The translations under genes and the position numbers were made by a program. The notes under the pieces are model-generated. The model saw nothing but the letters and a program-made list of their open reading frames with translations, did not search any database and was not told the DNA's origin. Of a stretch of 64,000 nucleotides of DNA, positions 1 to 9,983 are shown piece after piece. Origin of the DNA: Pseudomonas farsensis (GTDB lineage Bacteria > Pseudomonadota > Gammaproteobacteria > Pseudomonadales > Pseudomonadaceae); assembly GCF_014268805.2 (NCBI RefSeq), contig NZ_JABWRF020000002.1:936001-1000000 (forward strand), written 5' to 3'. Positions within the stretch are counted from its first letter, which is position 1, and every line of letters begins with the position of its first letter.

Positions 1-1343
1 GCCGGTTGCAGCGCCACGCTTTCCGGGGCGTGGCGGTCGCGGCGGGCGAAGGCGCGCAGGTGGGCAATGATCGAGGCCATGCGGCCGGTCAGCTCGCCAA
101 TCAGCTTGAGGTTGCCGCGTACGTCTTCGGTGCGTTGATGGTCGAGCAGAATCTCGGCGTTTTCGGCATAGCTGCGGATCGCCGCCAGCGGCTGGTTGAG
201 TTCGTGGCTGATGCTCGCCGACATGGTGCCGAGCACCGACAGCTTGCCGGCCTGCACCAGCTCATCCTGGGCGCGCACCAGCTCTTGCTGGGCGTTTTCG
301 CGTTCAAGCACGGCGCTCTTGAGCCGCGTGTTGAGGCCTTCAAGGTCGGAGGTACGCTCCATCACGCGCTTTTCGAGCTCTTGGCGGGCGCGCGCCTCGA
401 AGTCGATGCGGTCGATATAGTGGCGCCGCCGCTGCATCACCAGCCCGGCCAGCAACATGCACACCAGCAACGCGCCGGCGCCAATCGCCATGACGGTCTG
501 CACCGAGCGGTCGACCAGGATGCGCGGCGCCAGAATGCTCACCTGCCAGCCGGTTTCCTTGATGTCGCGGCTTTGCGTCAGCCAGGCGTCGGCGCTCAGG
601 CTCAGCGGTTGCGGCGCCTGGGTGGGGTAGGGCTGGATGGCGATGATCGCCTGGCGCTCGGCCTCGGTCAGGGTGCGGGTGGCGCGGAACCGCCAGTCCG
701 GGCGCGAGGTGAGCACCACCACGCCGAACTGGTCGGTCAGCAGCAGTTGCTCGGGCGTGCGGCCCCAGAGGGTTTCGGTGTGGTCGAGGTCGACCTTCAC
801 CACCAGCACGCCGATCACGCGCTCGCGGTCGCGCACGGCGGCGGCAAAGAAGTAGCCGCGCTTGGCCGAGGTGGTGCCCTGGCCGAAGAAGCGCCCCAGG
901 CGTCCGTCCATGGCTTCGTTGAAGTACGGGCGGAAGGCGAAGTTGCGGCCGACGAAGCTGTCCTGCTTGTCCCAGTTGGAGGCGGCCAAGGTATTGCCGC
1001 GCACATCCATCAGGTACATCACTTCGGCGCCGCTCTGCTGGGTGATGTCCTTGAGCAGGCGGTTGGCGTTGGTGACCGCCTCCAGCTTGAACGGGTCGGC
1101 CAGCGCGCCGCGCAGTGCCGGCAGGTCGCCGAGGATCTGTGGCAACACTTCGTAACGGTGCAGGGTGCCGAGCAGGTTGGCCACATACAGGTCGAGGGTC
1201 TGGCGGTTCTGCGAGGCCAGCTCCTCCTGGTAATAGCGCTCGGCCAAATGGTGCAGCGGCCACAGCAACGGGGCCAGGCACAGGGCCAGCAGGGCGAGGC
1301 TGCGCCAGCGAGGGCGGCGGGGAGGCGTGGGTTTCGGAATCAT
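1..1343 (-). CDS. DctB-family sensor histidine kinase (3' end outside window)
   Basis: Membrane sensor kinase resembling DctB, which senses C4-dicarboxylates or related acids and phosphorylates an NtrC-type regulator. The start is ATG at 1343. About 447 codons are visible and the reading frame runs off the left edge without a stop, so the catalytic ATPase domain is missing from the window. Visible parts are an N-terminal membrane segment (about residues 14-32), a periplasmic sensor region of the double-Cache type, a second membrane segment (about 278-298), a coiled-coil linker and the H-box SISHELNQPLAAI with His380. The HELNQPL form is characteristic of DctB-like kinases. It lies 38 bp downstream of rmlD on the same strand, but probably has its own function. 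The ligand cannot be told from the sequence. Confidence 0.85.
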   Translation of the reverse strand, partial: MIPKPTPPRRPRWRSLALLALCLAPLLWPLHHLAERYYQEELASQNRQTLDLYVANLLGTLHRYEVLPQILGDLPALRGALADPFKLEAVTNANRLLKDITQQSGAEVMYLMDVRGNTLAASNWDKQDSFVGRNFAFRPYFNEAMDGRLGRFFGQGTTSAKRGYFFAAAVRDRERVIGVLVVKVDLDHTETLWGRTPEQLLLTDQFGVVVLTSRPDWRFRATRTLTEAERQAIIAIQPYPTQAPQPLSLSADAWLTQSRDIKETGWQVSILAPRILVDRSVQTVMAIGAGALLVCMLLAGLVMQRRRHYIDRIDFEARARQELEKRVMERTSDLEGLNTRLKSAVLERENAQQELVRAQDELVQAGKLSVLGTMSASISHELNQPLAAIRSYAENAEILLDHQRTEDVRGNLKLIGELTGRMASIIAHLRAFARRDRHAPESVALQP

Positions 1344-1381
1344 CGCTTAAGTGCGCCAGAAAAGTCTGGCGCAATTATGCG

Positions 1382-2242
1382 CTACTTGAGGCAGTCGATC
1401 AGCGCCTGTTGCCAGTGCGGCTGGCTGACCTGCCAGTTGCGCGCAAGCCGTGTGCAGTCCAGGCGCGAATTCAGCGGCCGCTGTGCAGGGGTCGGGTATT
1501 CGCTGGAAGGAATGGGCAGCAGCTCGGCGCAGGGCAGGCCACGGGCCTTGAGTTGCTCGCCGATGGCCTGGGCAAACCCGTACCAGGAGGTCTCGCCCTG
1601 GGCCGTCAGGTGGTAGGTGCCCCATTGCCCGGCTTGCCCGCCCTGCCAACGCTGGACCAGCGCAGCGGTGCTGGCAGCGATGGTGCCGGCCCAGGTGGGC
1701 GCGCCAATCTGGTCGCTGACCACCTTGAGCTGTGGCCGCTCTTGCAGCAGGCGCCACATGGTCAGCAGGAAATTGCGCCCAGACTGTGAGTACACCCAGC
1801 TGGTGCGCAGTATCAGGTGCTGGCCGCCAACCTCGGTGATGGCCAGCTCGCCGGCCAGCTTGCTGTTGCCGTACACGCCCAGTGGGTTCGGCGCATCGTC
1901 TTCGCTGTAAGGCGCGGCTTTGCGGCCATCGAACACGTAGTCGGTGGAGTAGTGGATCAGCGGTACGCCCAGGCGCTCGGCTTCTTCGGCCAGCACCCGA
2001 GGGGCCTGGGCGTTGATCGCGAAGGCAAGCTCGGGCTCGCTTTCGGCCTGGTCCACCGCCGTGTGCGCAGCGGCGTTGATGATCAGGTCGGGGGCAAGGT
2101 CGCGCAGCGGCTGGCGCAGTTGCTCGGGGTCGGCCATGTCGAGCTGGTCGCGGCCGCGCAACAGCACCTCGCCCAACCCCTCAAGGCTATGGCCCAGCGC
2201 CTGCGCCACCTGGCCGTTATGGCCGCATACCAGAACCCTCAT
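1382..2242 (-). CDS. rmlD: dTDP-4-dehydrorhamnose reductase RmlD
   Basis: Catalyses the last step of dTDP-L-rhamnose synthesis, the NAD(P)H-dependent reduction of dTDP-4-keto-L-rhamnose in the cytoplasm. The 286-aa protein has the usual length. It shows an N-terminal Rossmann nucleotide-binding motif (GHNGQVAQAL, residues 7-16), the STDYVFDG segment (99-106) and the catalytic Tyr-x3-Lys in YGNSK (124-128). The start overlaps the end of rmlC by four bases (ATGA), so the four rml genes are translationally coupled. The product feeds O-antigen or core lipopolysaccharide and possibly rhamnolipid-like sugars. Confidence 0.95.
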   Translation of the reverse strand: MRVLVCGHNGQVAQALGHSLEGLGEVLLRGRDQLDMADPEQLRQPLRDLAPDLIINAAAHTAVDQAESEPELAFAINAQAPRVLAEEAERLGVPLIHYSTDYVFDGRKAAPYSEDDAPNPLGVYGNSKLAGELAITEVGGQHLILRTSWVYSQSGRNFLLTMWRLLQERPQLKVVSDQIGAPTWAGTIAASTAALVQRWQGGQAGQWGTYHLTAQGETSWYGFAQAIGEQLKARGLPCAELLPIPSSEYPTPAQRPLNSRLDCTRLARNWQVSQPHWQQALIDCLK

Positions 2243-2787
2243 GGGAACAGCTCGGCATCGGCGAATGCCACGGCGGCCTGGTCCTTGGCGGACAGCTGCG
2301 GCTGTAGACCGCCCAGTTGCCAGTCAATGGCCAACTGCGGGTCATCCCAACGGATGCTGCGTTCTGCGGCAGGGTTGTAGTAGTCGGTGGTCTTGTAGAG
2401 AAAATCGGCCGATTCGCTCAGCACCACGAAACCATGGGCGAACCCCGGCGGGACCCACATCTGCCGGTGGTTGTCGGCCGACAGGCGCTCGGCGACCCAC
2501 TGGCCGAAGGTTGGCGAATGGCGGCGTATATCCACCGCCACATCCAGCACCTCACCCTGCACCACGCGCACCAGCTTGCCCTGTGGGTTCTGCAACTGGT
2601 AATGCAGCCCGCGCAGCACGCCGCGCTGGGAGCGCGAGTGGTTGTCCTGGACGAAATCCAAGGCAATGTCGGCGTGCTCGGCAAAGGCGCGGGCATTGAA
2701 GCTTTCGCAGAAGAAGCCACGGCTGTCGCCGAACACCTGGGGTTCGATAATCAGTACATCGGGCAGAGCGGTCGCAACGATTTTCAT
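2239..2787 (-). CDS. rmlC: dTDP-4-dehydrorhamnose 3,5-epimerase RmlC
   Basis: Epimerises dTDP-4-keto-6-deoxy-D-glucose at C3 and C5 to give dTDP-4-keto-L-rhamnose. The protein is 182 aa, the normal cupin-fold length for the family. Recognisable segments are [11 protein letters not shown] (21-31), the catalytic His in RGLHYQ (His62) and the later [12 protein letters not shown] stretch, which contributes the catalytic Tyr. Its start overlaps rmlA by four bases and its end overlaps rmlD by four bases, consistent with one polycistronic message made in the order B-A-C-D. Confidence 0.95.
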   Translation of the reverse strand: MKIVATALPDVLIIEPQVFGDSRGFFCESFNARAFAEHADIALDFVQDNHSRSQRGVLRGLHYQLQNPQGKLVRVVQGEVLDVAVDIRRHSPTFGQWVAERLSADNHRQMWVPPGFAHGFVVLSESADFLYKTTDYYNPAAERSIRWDDPQLAIDWQLGGLQPQLSAKDQAAVAFADAELFP

Positions 2788-3659
2788 GTGTTCTCTTCAG
2801 CCAGTTTCAGCAGGTACTGGCCGTATCCGGTTTTCTTCAGGTCCGCAGCCTTGGTCAGCAGGCGGTCGCGGCATATCCAGCCATTCTGGTAGGCGATTTC
2901 TTCGAGGCAGGCCACTTTGAGGCCTTGGCGGTTCTCGATGGTCTGCACGTACTGCGAAGCTTCCAGCAGGCTTTCGTGGGTGCCGGTATCGAGCCAGGCG
3001 AAACCACGGCCAAAGCGCTCGACACGCAGGTCGCCGCGTTGCAGGTAGGCATTGTTCACGTCGGTGATTTCCAGCTCGCCACGGGCCGAGGGGCGGATGC
3101 CTTTGGCGATCTGCACCACGTCGTTGTCGTAGAAGTACAGGCCGGTGACGGCGTAGCTGGATTTGGGCTGCTGGGGTTTCTCTTCGATCGACAGGGCGCG
3201 GCCTTCGGCGTCGTACTCGATCACGCCGAAACGCTCCGGGTCCTTGACCCAATAGCCAAACACGGTCGCGCCACTGGGGTGCGCGGCGGCGCGCTGCAGT
3301 TGTTCGCTGAAGCCTTGGCCGTGGAAAATGTTGTCACCCAGAATCAGGCATACCGGGTCATCGCCGATGAATTCCTCACCGATCAGGAATGCCTGGGCCA
3401 GGCCATCCGGGGAGGGCTGCTCGGCATAGCTTACGTTGATGCCGAACTGGCTGCCGTCGCCGAACAGCTGGCGGTATTGCGGCAGGTCTTGCGGCGTCGA
3501 TATCAGCAGGATGTCGCGGATACCGGCGAGCATCAGCACCGAAACCGGGTAGTAGATCATCGGCTTGTCGTAGATCGGCAGCAATTGCTTGGACACACCC
3601 AGGGTGATCGGGTGCAGCCGGGTGCCGGAACCACCGGCCAGAACGATACCTTTGCTCAT
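2784..3659 (-). CDS. rmlA: glucose-1-phosphate thymidylyltransferase RmlA
   Basis: First enzyme of dTDP-L-rhamnose synthesis, joining glucose-1-phosphate and dTTP to form dTDP-glucose. At 291 aa it has the standard size. The nucleotidyltransferase signature GGSGTRLHP lies at residues 9-17, followed by the KPMIYYP segment and the GDNIFHG metal-binding segment. The protein family is allosterically inhibited by dTDP-L-rhamnose. It overlaps rmlB upstream and rmlC downstream by four bases each. No truncation or odd residue is seen. Confidence 0.96.
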   Translation of the reverse strand: MSKGIVLAGGSGTRLHPITLGVSKQLLPIYDKPMIYYPVSVLMLAGIRDILLISTPQDLPQYRQLFGDGSQFGINVSYAEQPSPDGLAQAFLIGEEFIGDDPVCLILGDNIFHGQGFSEQLQRAAAHPSGATVFGYWVKDPERFGVIEYDAEGRALSIEEKPQQPKSSYAVTGLYFYDNDVVQIAKGIRPSARGELEITDVNNAYLQRGDLRVERFGRGFAWLDTGTHESLLEASQYVQTIENRQGLKVACLEEIAYQNGWICRDRLLTKAADLKKTGYGQYLLKLAEENT

Positions 3660-4741
3660 GCGATCAGGTCCTTGATATCAGAGTTGCCCAGGCGTTCGCC
3701 CTGGTAGCTGCCGTTTTGCACGTTGGTGCACCAGTCCAGGTTGGCCAGGTACCACTGCACGGTTTTGCGCAGGCCGGTGGAGAAGGTTTCATCGGGGGCC
3801 CAGCCCAGCTCACGCTCGATCTTGCTCGCATCGATGGCGTAGCGCAGGTCGTGGCCAGGGCGGTCCCTGACGAACGTGATCAGCTCGGCATAGTGCGCAA
3901 TGCTGGCTGGGCGGCGCTCAGGGGCGAGTTCTTCGAGCAACGCGCAGAGCTCGCGCACCACATCGATGTTCTTCTGCTCGTTGTGGCCGCCAATGTTGTA
4001 GGTCTCGCCAACCGTACCTGCGCTGACCACCTTCAGCAGGGCGCGGGCGTGGTCTTCGACGTACAGCCAGTCGCGCACCTGTTCGCCATTGCCATACACC
4101 GGCAGCGGCTTGCCGGCGAGGGCGTTTAGGATGGTCAGCGGAATGAGTTTTTCCGGGAAGTGGTACGGGCCGTAGTTGTTCGAGCAGTTGGTGATCAGCA
4201 CCGGCAGGCCATAGGTACGCTGCCATGCGCGCACCAGGTGGTCGGACGCCGCCTTGCTGGCCGAATAAGGCGAGCTGGGCGCGTAGGGCGTGGTCTCGGT
4301 GAACAGGTCATCGACGCCGTGCAGGTCGCCATAGACCTCGTCGGTGGAAATATGGTGAAAGCGGAACGCGGTGCGCTGTGCATCCGGCAGGGTGCTCCAC
4401 CAGGCGCGGGTGCTTTCGAGCAACGCATAGGTGCCGACGATGTTGGTCTGGATGAACGCAGCCGGGCCATCGATGGAGCGGTCGACGTGGGACTCGGCGG
4501 CCAGGTGCATGATCGCGTCGGGCTGGAAGCGTTGCAGTACCGCGCTGACCACCGGCGTGTCGGCGATATCGGCCTGGACGAATTCGTAGCGGCTGTTGCT
4601 GGCGATGGGTTGCAGCGACTCCAGGTTGCCGGCGTAGGTCAGCTTGTCGAGGTTGAGAACCTCATGGTCAGTGTTTTCGATCAGGTGGCGGATCAGGGCC
4701 GAACCGATGAAACCGGCGCCGCCGGTAACGAGAATGCGCAT
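3656..4741 (-). CDS. rmlB: dTDP-glucose 4,6-dehydratase RmlB
   Basis: NAD-dependent short-chain dehydrogenase/reductase that converts dTDP-glucose to dTDP-4-keto-6-deoxyglucose. I chose the ATG at 4741 (361 aa, beginning [13 protein letters not shown]) because this puts the Rossmann TGGAGFIG motif at residues 6-13, as in other RmlB proteins. An upstream in-frame start at 4798 would add 19 unconserved residues. The catalytic Tyr-x3-Lys is in [11 protein letters not shown], and the STDEVYG segment is present. This is the promoter-proximal gene of the rmlBACD operon, so the promoter should lie in the 165-bp gap to the divergent gene at 4907. Confidence 0.95.
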   Translation of the reverse strand: MRILVTGGAGFIGSALIRHLIENTDHEVLNLDKLTYAGNLESLQPIASNSRYEFVQADIADTPVVSAVLQRFQPDAIMHLAAESHVDRSIDGPAAFIQTNIVGTYALLESTRAWWSTLPDAQRTAFRFHHISTDEVYGDLHGVDDLFTETTPYAPSSPYSASKAASDHLVRAWQRTYGLPVLITNCSNNYGPYHFPEKLIPLTILNALAGKPLPVYGNGEQVRDWLYVEDHARALLKVVSAGTVGETYNIGGHNEQKNIDVVRELCALLEELAPERRPASIAHYAELITFVRDRPGHDLRYAIDASKIERELGWAPDETFSTGLRKTVQWYLANLDWCTNVQNGSYQGERLGNSDIKDLIA

Positions 4742-4906
4742 GAACGGTTGCCTTGTCAGAAAGTTATGGCAATAGCGTAGCTTGTCGGCTGTAGCCATCT
4801 ATGGCAAGTGTGGCGACATCGCTCGGGCGATCGGAAATTTCGAGCGCCCACTTGTTTGTCGGCGGCACTAGTGGCGATATAAGCGAAAAAAACGAGGTCC
4901 CTGCAA

Positions 4907-7807
4907 ATGCCCCTGAGTACCCTGATCCAACGTTCGAGCCAGCCAAGCCCTTCACTCAGTGAAGCCCAGGCCCACGCCTTGCTGCGTTCGCACTACGATT
5001 TGCAGGGTGGGCTGCAGGCGCTGGGCAGCCAGCAGGACCTTAACCTGCGGGTCGATAGCGAGCAGGGGCGGTTTGTGCTCAAAGCGTGCCACGGCAGCTA
5101 TGCCGAGGTGGAGTTGCAGGCCCAGCATGCGGCGCTGGCCTACCTGCGCGAGCACGGCTTGCCCGTGCCGAAGGTGCGCCCTGCAAACAATGGCGCCGAC
5201 CTGCTGGCGCTGGAAATCGACGGCCAGCCCTTGCGAGTGCGGTTGCTGGACTACATCGACGGTGAGCCGCTGACCCGCCTCAAGCACATGCCGGCACGGC
5301 TGATGGCCGAGCTGGGTGGGTTGTGCGCGCAGGTCGACAAAGCCCTGGCCGGTTTCGACCACCCAGGCCTTGCGCGCACCCTGCAATGGGACCCGCAGCA
5401 CGCCGTGGCGCTGGTCGAGCACCTGTTGCCGCTGCTTACCGACCCGCAGCGCCGCGAACAGGTGGCCGCCCTTGCGCAACAGGCCGCGCAGGCGCTGGCG
5501 CCGCTGGTCGACACGTTGCCGCAGCAGGCCGTGCACCTGGATATCACCGACGACAACGTGGTGTGGGCCCGCGATGCCCAACGCGAATGGCAACTGCAAG
5601 GGGTGATCGATTTTGGCGACCTGCTGCGCACCTGGCGCATCGCCGACCTGTCGGTGACCTGCACCGCGCTGCTGCACCATGTCGAAGGTGACCCGCTGCG
5701 TATTCTGCCGGCCATTGCCGCCTACCAGGCGCATAACCCATTGCTCGAAGCCGAGCTGCGCGCATTGTGGCCGCTGATGCAACTGCGCGCGGCAGTGTTG
5801 GTGTTGAGCGGCGAGCAGCAATTGGCGATCGATCCGCACAATGACTACATCCGCAACAACATTACCCATGAGTGGGAGATATTCGATACCGCCAGCGCGC
5901 TGCCGGCGGCGTTGGTGGAGGCGGCGATCCTGCACGCCGCGGGTGTGACACCCCATAGCGCCGACTTCAGCACAAGCCTGCCCCTGCTGCCGGCTATTGC
6001 TGGCCACCCGGTGAGCCTGGTCGACCTTGGCGTGCTCAGCCCGCACTGCGAGGCGGGCAACTGGGAGCAGCCCGGCTTCGATCAACGCCTGCTCGCCGCA
6101 CAGCCCGCGCCCGCCAGCACCCTGCACGGCCAATACCGGCTGTCGCAAACCCATATCGACCGCCCTGAAGAGCCTGCTACCTGTGCCTTGGGTGTAGAAC
6201 TGCATGTGCTGCCAGGCACCGCCGTGCAGGCGCCCGAGGCCGGCGTGTGGCAGCGCATCGACGCCCAGCGCGGCTGCCTGCGTACGGCGCACTGGAGCCT
6301 GTGGCTGGACGGCCTTGAAGCCGCCCCCGACGATGGCCAGACGCTGCAACGCGGCCAGGCACTGGGCGCCAGCTGCGGCTTCTTGCGCGTGCAACTGTGC
6401 CTGGACAGCCACCTGCGCCCGCCATTCTTTGCCGTGCCATCGCATGCCGCTGCCTGGCTGGCGCTGTGCCCGTCGCCGCAGGCCTTGCTGGGCTTCGCCT
6501 GTGATGCCCCGCCGTTGGCCGACCCGCAGGCCCTGCTGGCGCGCCGCGAGGCAAGTTTTGCCCGTTCGCAGAAACACTATTACGCACAGCCGCCACACAT
6601 CGAGCGCGGCTGGCGCAACTACCTGATCGACATGCAGGGCCGCTCGTACCTCGACATGCTCAACAACGTCGCGGTGCTCGGCCACGGCCACCCGCGCATG
6701 GCGGCCGAGTCGGCGCGCCAGTGGTCACTGGTCAACACCAACTCGCGCTTTCATTACGCAGCCATCGCCGAGTTTTCCGAGCGCCTGCTCGAAGTCGCCC
6801 CGCCAGGTTTTGACCGGGTATTTCTGGTCAATAGCGGCACCGAGGCCAACGACCTGGCGATCCGCCTGGCCTGGGCCTACAGCGGCGGGCGCGACCTGCT
6901 CAGCGTGCTGGAGGCCTACCACGGCTGGTCGGTCGCTACCGACGCTATCTCGACCTCCATTGCCGACAACCCCAAGGCCCTTGAAACCCGCCCCGACTGG
7001 GTGCACCCGGTGGAGGCACCGAACACCTTCCGCGGCCGCTTCCGTGGCGCCGACAGCGCGGCCGACTACCTGCGGGATGTCGATGCCAAGCTCGCTGACC
7101 TGGACGCCCGTGGCCGGCAACTGGCCGGCATGATCTGTGAGCCGGTGTACGGCAATGCCGGCGGTATCTCGCTGCCGCCAGGTTACCTGCGCGAGGCTTA
7201 CGCCAAGGTGCGCCAGCGCGGCGGGGTGTGCATCGCCGATGAAGTGCAGGTGGGCTATGGCCGGTTGGGTGAGTACTTCTGGGGCTTCGAAGAGCAGGGT
7301 GTGGTGCCGGATATCATCACCATGGCCAAAGGCATGGGCAACGGCCAGCCACTGGGCGCGGTGATCACCCGGCGTGAAATTGCCGAGGCGCTGGAGGCGG
7401 AGGGCTACTTCTTCTCGTCGGCGGGCGGCAGCCCGGTCAGTTGCCGCATTGGCATGGCGGTGCTGGATGTGATGCGCGACGAAGGGCTGTGGGACAACGC
7501 CCGTGACGTGGGGCGCTATTTCAAGGCGCGCCTGCAAGGGCTTGTGGATAAGTCTCCGCTTGCCGGTGCAGCGCATGGCTCGGGCTTTTACCTGGGCCTT
7601 GAGCTGGTGCGCGACCGCCAGACGCTCGAACCTGCCAGCGAGGAAACCATGACGCTGTGCAACCGCCTGCGCGATCTGGGGATTTTCATGCAGCCGACCG
7701 GCGACTACCTGAACATTCTCAAGATCAAGCCGCCCATGTGCACCAGCAAAGCCAGCGTGGATTACTTTGTCGACAGCGTGGAGCGCATCCTCAACGAAGG
7801 GCTCTAA
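4907..7807 (+). CDS. APH-type kinase / M23-like / class III aminotransferase fusion
   Basis: A 966-aa three-part protein. Residues of about 20-340 form an aminoglycoside-phosphotransferase-like kinase domain with the Brenner-type motif HLDITDDN (near 210) and a VIDFGD metal-binding segment. Residues of about 400-530 resemble a degenerate M23 (lysostaphin-type) fold and show no clear zinc site. Residues of about 555-966 are a complete PLP-dependent class III aminotransferase domain with NSGTEANDLA, ADEVQVGYGR and the PLP lysine in TMAKGMGNGQ (Lys808). The nearest eukaryotic parallels are hydroxylysine kinase (HYKK) and the AGXT2L1/AGXT2L2 phospholyases, which phosphorylate an amino alcohol and then eliminate phosphate. 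I infer that this one chain may do both steps; the substrate is unknown. GAGG precedes the ATG. An agmatine deiminase gene follows after a terminator. Confidence 0.85.
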   Translation: MPLSTLIQRSSQPSPSLSEAQAHALLRSHYDLQGGLQALGSQQDLNLRVDSEQGRFVLKACHGSYAEVELQAQHAALAYLREHGLPVPKVRPANNGADLLALEIDGQPLRVRLLDYIDGEPLTRLKHMPARLMAELGGLCAQVDKALAGFDHPGLARTLQWDPQHAVALVEHLLPLLTDPQRREQVAALAQQAAQALAPLVDTLPQQAVHLDITDDNVVWARDAQREWQLQGVIDFGDLLRTWRIADLSVTCTALLHHVEGDPLRILPAIAAYQAHNPLLEAELRALWPLMQLRAAVLVLSGEQQLAIDPHNDYIRNNITHEWEIFDTASALPAALVEAAILHAAGVTPHSADFSTSLPLLPAIAGHPVSLVDLGVLSPHCEAGNWEQPGFDQRLLAAQPAPASTLHGQYRLSQTHIDRPEEPATCALGVELHVLPGTAVQAPEAGVWQRIDAQRGCLRTAHWSLWLDGLEAAPDDGQTLQRGQALGASCGFLRVQLCLDSHLRPPFFAVPSHAAAWLALCPSPQALLGFACDAPPLADPQALLARREASFARSQKHYYAQPPHIERGWRNYLIDMQGRSYLDMLNNVAVLGHGHPRMAAESARQWSLVNTNSRFHYAAIAEFSERLLEVAPPGFDRVFLVNSGTEANDLAIRLAWAYSGGRDLLSVLEAYHGWSVATDAISTSIADNPKALETRPDWVHPVEAPNTFRGRFRGADSAADYLRDVDAKLADLDARGRQLAGMICEPVYGNAGGISLPPGYLREAYAKVRQRGGVCIADEVQVGYGRLGEYFWGFEEQGVVPDIITMAKGMGNGQPLGAVITRREIAEALEAEGYFFSSAGGSPVSCRIGMAVLDVMRDEGLWDNARDVGRYFKARLQGLVDKSPLAGAAHGSGFYLGLELVRDRQTLEPASEETMTLCNRLRDLGIFMQPTGDYLNILKIKPPMCTSKASVDYFVDSVERILNEGL

Positions 7808-7820
7808 CGCGCTACGTACC

Positions 7821-7859
7821 GCCTGCTTGCCGATTGTTATCGGTTTGGCAGGCTTTTTT
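7821..7859 (+). terminator. rho-independent terminator
   Basis: An imperfect inverted repeat (GCCTGCTTGCCGAT facing ATCGGTTTGGCAGGC) followed by a run of T lies 13 bases after the stop of the kinase/aminotransferase fusion gene. It separates that gene from aguA. Confidence 0.75.
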
Positions 7860-8011
7860 ATCGGCGGTTATTTTCGAAAAAGCACTTTAAAGCCGATATT
7901 TATCGGTTGTAATATGCCCCCGTATCGTACGCTGCCTATACTGGCTGGCCTGCTTCACCATTCGTTCAACGACCTGGCGCCCTTGGTTCCGGGCCTTTGC
8001 AGAGGTTACCC

Positions 8012-9118
8012 ATGAAGACCCTGAATTCGACCCCGCGCGCCGACGGCTTCCACATGCCTGCCGAGTGGGCCCCGCAGGCCCAGGTGTGGATGGTGTGGCC
8101 AGAGCGCCCGGACAACTGGCGCCTGGGCGGCAAGCCTGCGCAAGCCGCGCATGTGACCCTGGCCAAGGCCATCGCCCGTTTCGAGCCGGTTACCGTGGCA
8201 GTGTCTGCCGGCCAGTACGAAAACGCCCGGCGCCAGCTCGACCTGCCCAACATCCGCGTGGTCGAAATGAGCAGCGATGATGCCTGGGTGCGTGACACCG
8301 GGCCGACCTTCGTGATCAACCACAACGGCGAAGTGCGCGGTGTGGACTGGGGCTTCAATGCCTGGGGCGGTTTTGACGGCGGCCTGTACGCGCCGTGGAA
8401 TCGCGATGAGGCGGTGGCGAGCAAGGTGCTGGAGATGGAGCGCGTACAGCGCTATCAAACCGAGGGCTTCGTGCTCGAAGGCGGCTCGATCCACGTCGAT
8501 GGTGAAGGCACGGTGATCACCACCGAAGAATGCCTGCTCAACCGTAACCGCAACCCGCACCTGAGCCGCGAGCAGATCGAAGACGTGCTGCGCGAGCACC
8601 TGGCGGTCGATACCGTCATCTGGCTGCCCGATGGCTTGTACAACGACGAGACCGACGGGCACGTTGACAACTTCTGCTGTTACGTACGCCCCGGCGAAGT
8701 GTTACTGGCCTGGACCGATGATTCCAACGACCCCAACTATGCGCGCTGCCACGCAGCCTTCGAGGTGTTGAAAAACAGCCGCGACGCCAAAGGCCGTGAG
8801 TTCGTGGTGCACAAGATGCCGATCCCGGGCCCGCTGTTCGCCACCGCCGAAGAGTGCGACGGCGTCGATCAGGTAGTGGGCAGCCAGGAGCGGGATCCGT
8901 CGGTGCGGCTGGCGGGGTCCTACGTCAACTTCCTCATCGTCAATGGCGGCATCATTGCGCCAAGCTTCGATGACCCGGCGGATGCGCAGGCCAGGGAGAT
9001 TCTGCAGAAGATTTTCCCGGACCATGAAGTGGTGATGATTCCTGGCCGCGAGCTGTTGTTGGGCGGTGGCAACATCCATTGCCTGACCCAGCAGCAGCCG
9101 GCGCCGATCAAGCGCTGA
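8012..9118 (+). CDS. aguA: agmatine deiminase
   Basis: Hydrolyses agmatine to N-carbamoylputrescine and ammonia, part of the arginine decarboxylase route to putrescine. The ATG at 8012 (368 aa) is chosen because AGAGG lies at 8001-8005; an upstream in-frame start adds only five residues. Family hallmarks are the [11 protein letters not shown] segment near the N-terminus, the DTGPTF segment, DGHVDNFC, and the C-terminal [13 protein letters not shown] with the nucleophilic Cys357 at the expected position. The partner N-carbamoylputrescine amidase gene (aguB) is not in the window. The gene sits between two terminators and so is probably a single-gene transcript. Confidence 0.95.
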   Translation: MKTLNSTPRADGFHMPAEWAPQAQVWMVWPERPDNWRLGGKPAQAAHVTLAKAIARFEPVTVAVSAGQYENARRQLDLPNIRVVEMSSDDAWVRDTGPTFVINHNGEVRGVDWGFNAWGGFDGGLYAPWNRDEAVASKVLEMERVQRYQTEGFVLEGGSIHVDGEGTVITTEECLLNRNRNPHLSREQIEDVLREHLAVDTVIWLPDGLYNDETDGHVDNFCCYVRPGEVLLAWTDDSNDPNYARCHAAFEVLKNSRDAKGREFVVHKMPIPGPLFATAEECDGVDQVVGSQERDPSVRLAGSYVNFLIVNGGIIAPSFDDPADAQAREILQKIFPDHEVVMIPGRELLLGGGNIHCLTQQQPAPIKR

Positions 9119-9137
9119 GGCGTTGCGCCGGCTCAAC

Positions 9138-9163
9138 AGCCCGTCCTTGTGACGGGCTTTTTT
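9138..9163 (+). terminator. rho-independent terminator after aguA
   Basis: An eight-base perfect stem (AGCCCGTC/GACGGGCT) with a five-base loop is followed by a T run, 20 bases after the aguA stop. Confidence 0.9.
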
Positions 9164-9296
9164 GTGTGTGCTCGCAGCGAGCTGGCACAGCTCTTGTATT
9201 GTTTTTCCATTGTGTTTCAGAGGGATACCAGTAAGTCGTTCTGTAACAAACCTTACGTAAGTTAGCCACTCACGGGCCCAGGGGAGTGCGTGTGAA

Positions 9297-9494
9297 ATGA
9301 ATGCAGCAAATGAGCTGGCGATGCCGCGTTCGGCGGTTAACCAGGATTCGCTCAAAGTGCTGGCGCAGTGGCTGAAGCACCATGGAAATATCCGGGTCAG
9401 GACGACCGACCCGCGCCGCCTGCTCGACGGGCGATACCCGCAAGGCTTGATCAGCGATGCTGAACTAGAGGCCTTGCTGGCGGTGTGGCACTAA
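9297..9494 (+). CDS. small protein of unknown function (65 aa)
   Basis: A 65-aa soluble protein beginning MNAANELAMPRSAVNQDS. I do not recognise a named family. Support for a real gene is a purine-rich AGGGGAG ribosome-binding site about 14 bases before the ATG, a strong terminator 30 bases after the stop, and isolation from other genes. The C-terminal half (RTTDPRRLLDGRYPQGLISD, then AELEALLAVWH) reads like a short alpha-helical protein. There is no signal peptide or membrane segment. It appears to be monocistronic. Confidence 0.6.
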   Translation: MNAANELAMPRSAVNQDSLKVLAQWLKHHGNIRVRTTDPRRLLDGRYPQGLISDAELEALLAVWH

Positions 9495-9521
9495 GCCGCC
9501 AACCGCCTTGGGCTACCAGCA

Positions 9522-9549
9522 ACGCCACCGCCTCTGCGGTGGCGTTTTT
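9522..9549 (+). terminator. strong rho-independent terminator
   Basis: A perfect ten-base stem (ACGCCACCGC/GCGGTGGCGT) with a CTCT loop and a following T run, placed just after the 65-aa gene. Confidence 0.92.
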
Positions 9550-9983
9550 GTTTGCGGCCGATTGAGCGCTGATGTGTATCTGCTTGTAAGTGAACATTCC
9601 GCCGTTAGCAGGGTTGCCTAGCAGTTTCACCAACCCCTGTCTGCCCGATGTATATGACGACTGTGCGGTCATCTTCTTCATTTTCACAAAGAGACAGATT
9701 TGCGCTGACTCAGGGCAGAGGCACGTGAGATTGCACTATGCCTGACCTCATTTTTGGTTATATCAACCTGCCTTTCACGATTTTTTGACATGTATGAGCA
9801 TGCACGGATAGGATTCGGCCTCTACGCCTGCTGGCCATGAGATGGCCATGGGGTTGAAAGGCTTGCAACAGACTGTGTGCAGCCCTTCAAACCCGGATCC
9901 GCATAGCGTCGAACCTACGTAGGGGCGTTGGTTCCTGGCGTTTATATGCAGCGCGTTTTTGATCAAGAAATAAGGAAAATAAC
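9550..9983. other. intergenic region upstream of the porin gene
   Basis: A 434-base stretch with lower GC than its surroundings. I see no convincing gene on either strand. It must hold the promoter and 5' leader of the porin gene, but I could not pick out a confident promoter. AAGGAAAA at 9972-9979 serves as the ribosome-binding site for the porin. Confidence 0.6.

Noticed and set aside
6..1616. A 536-codon plus-strand open frame over the sensor kinase and rmlD
   Set aside because: It lies antisense to genes with clear motifs; high GC makes long antisense frames common, and its translation has no recognisable domain.
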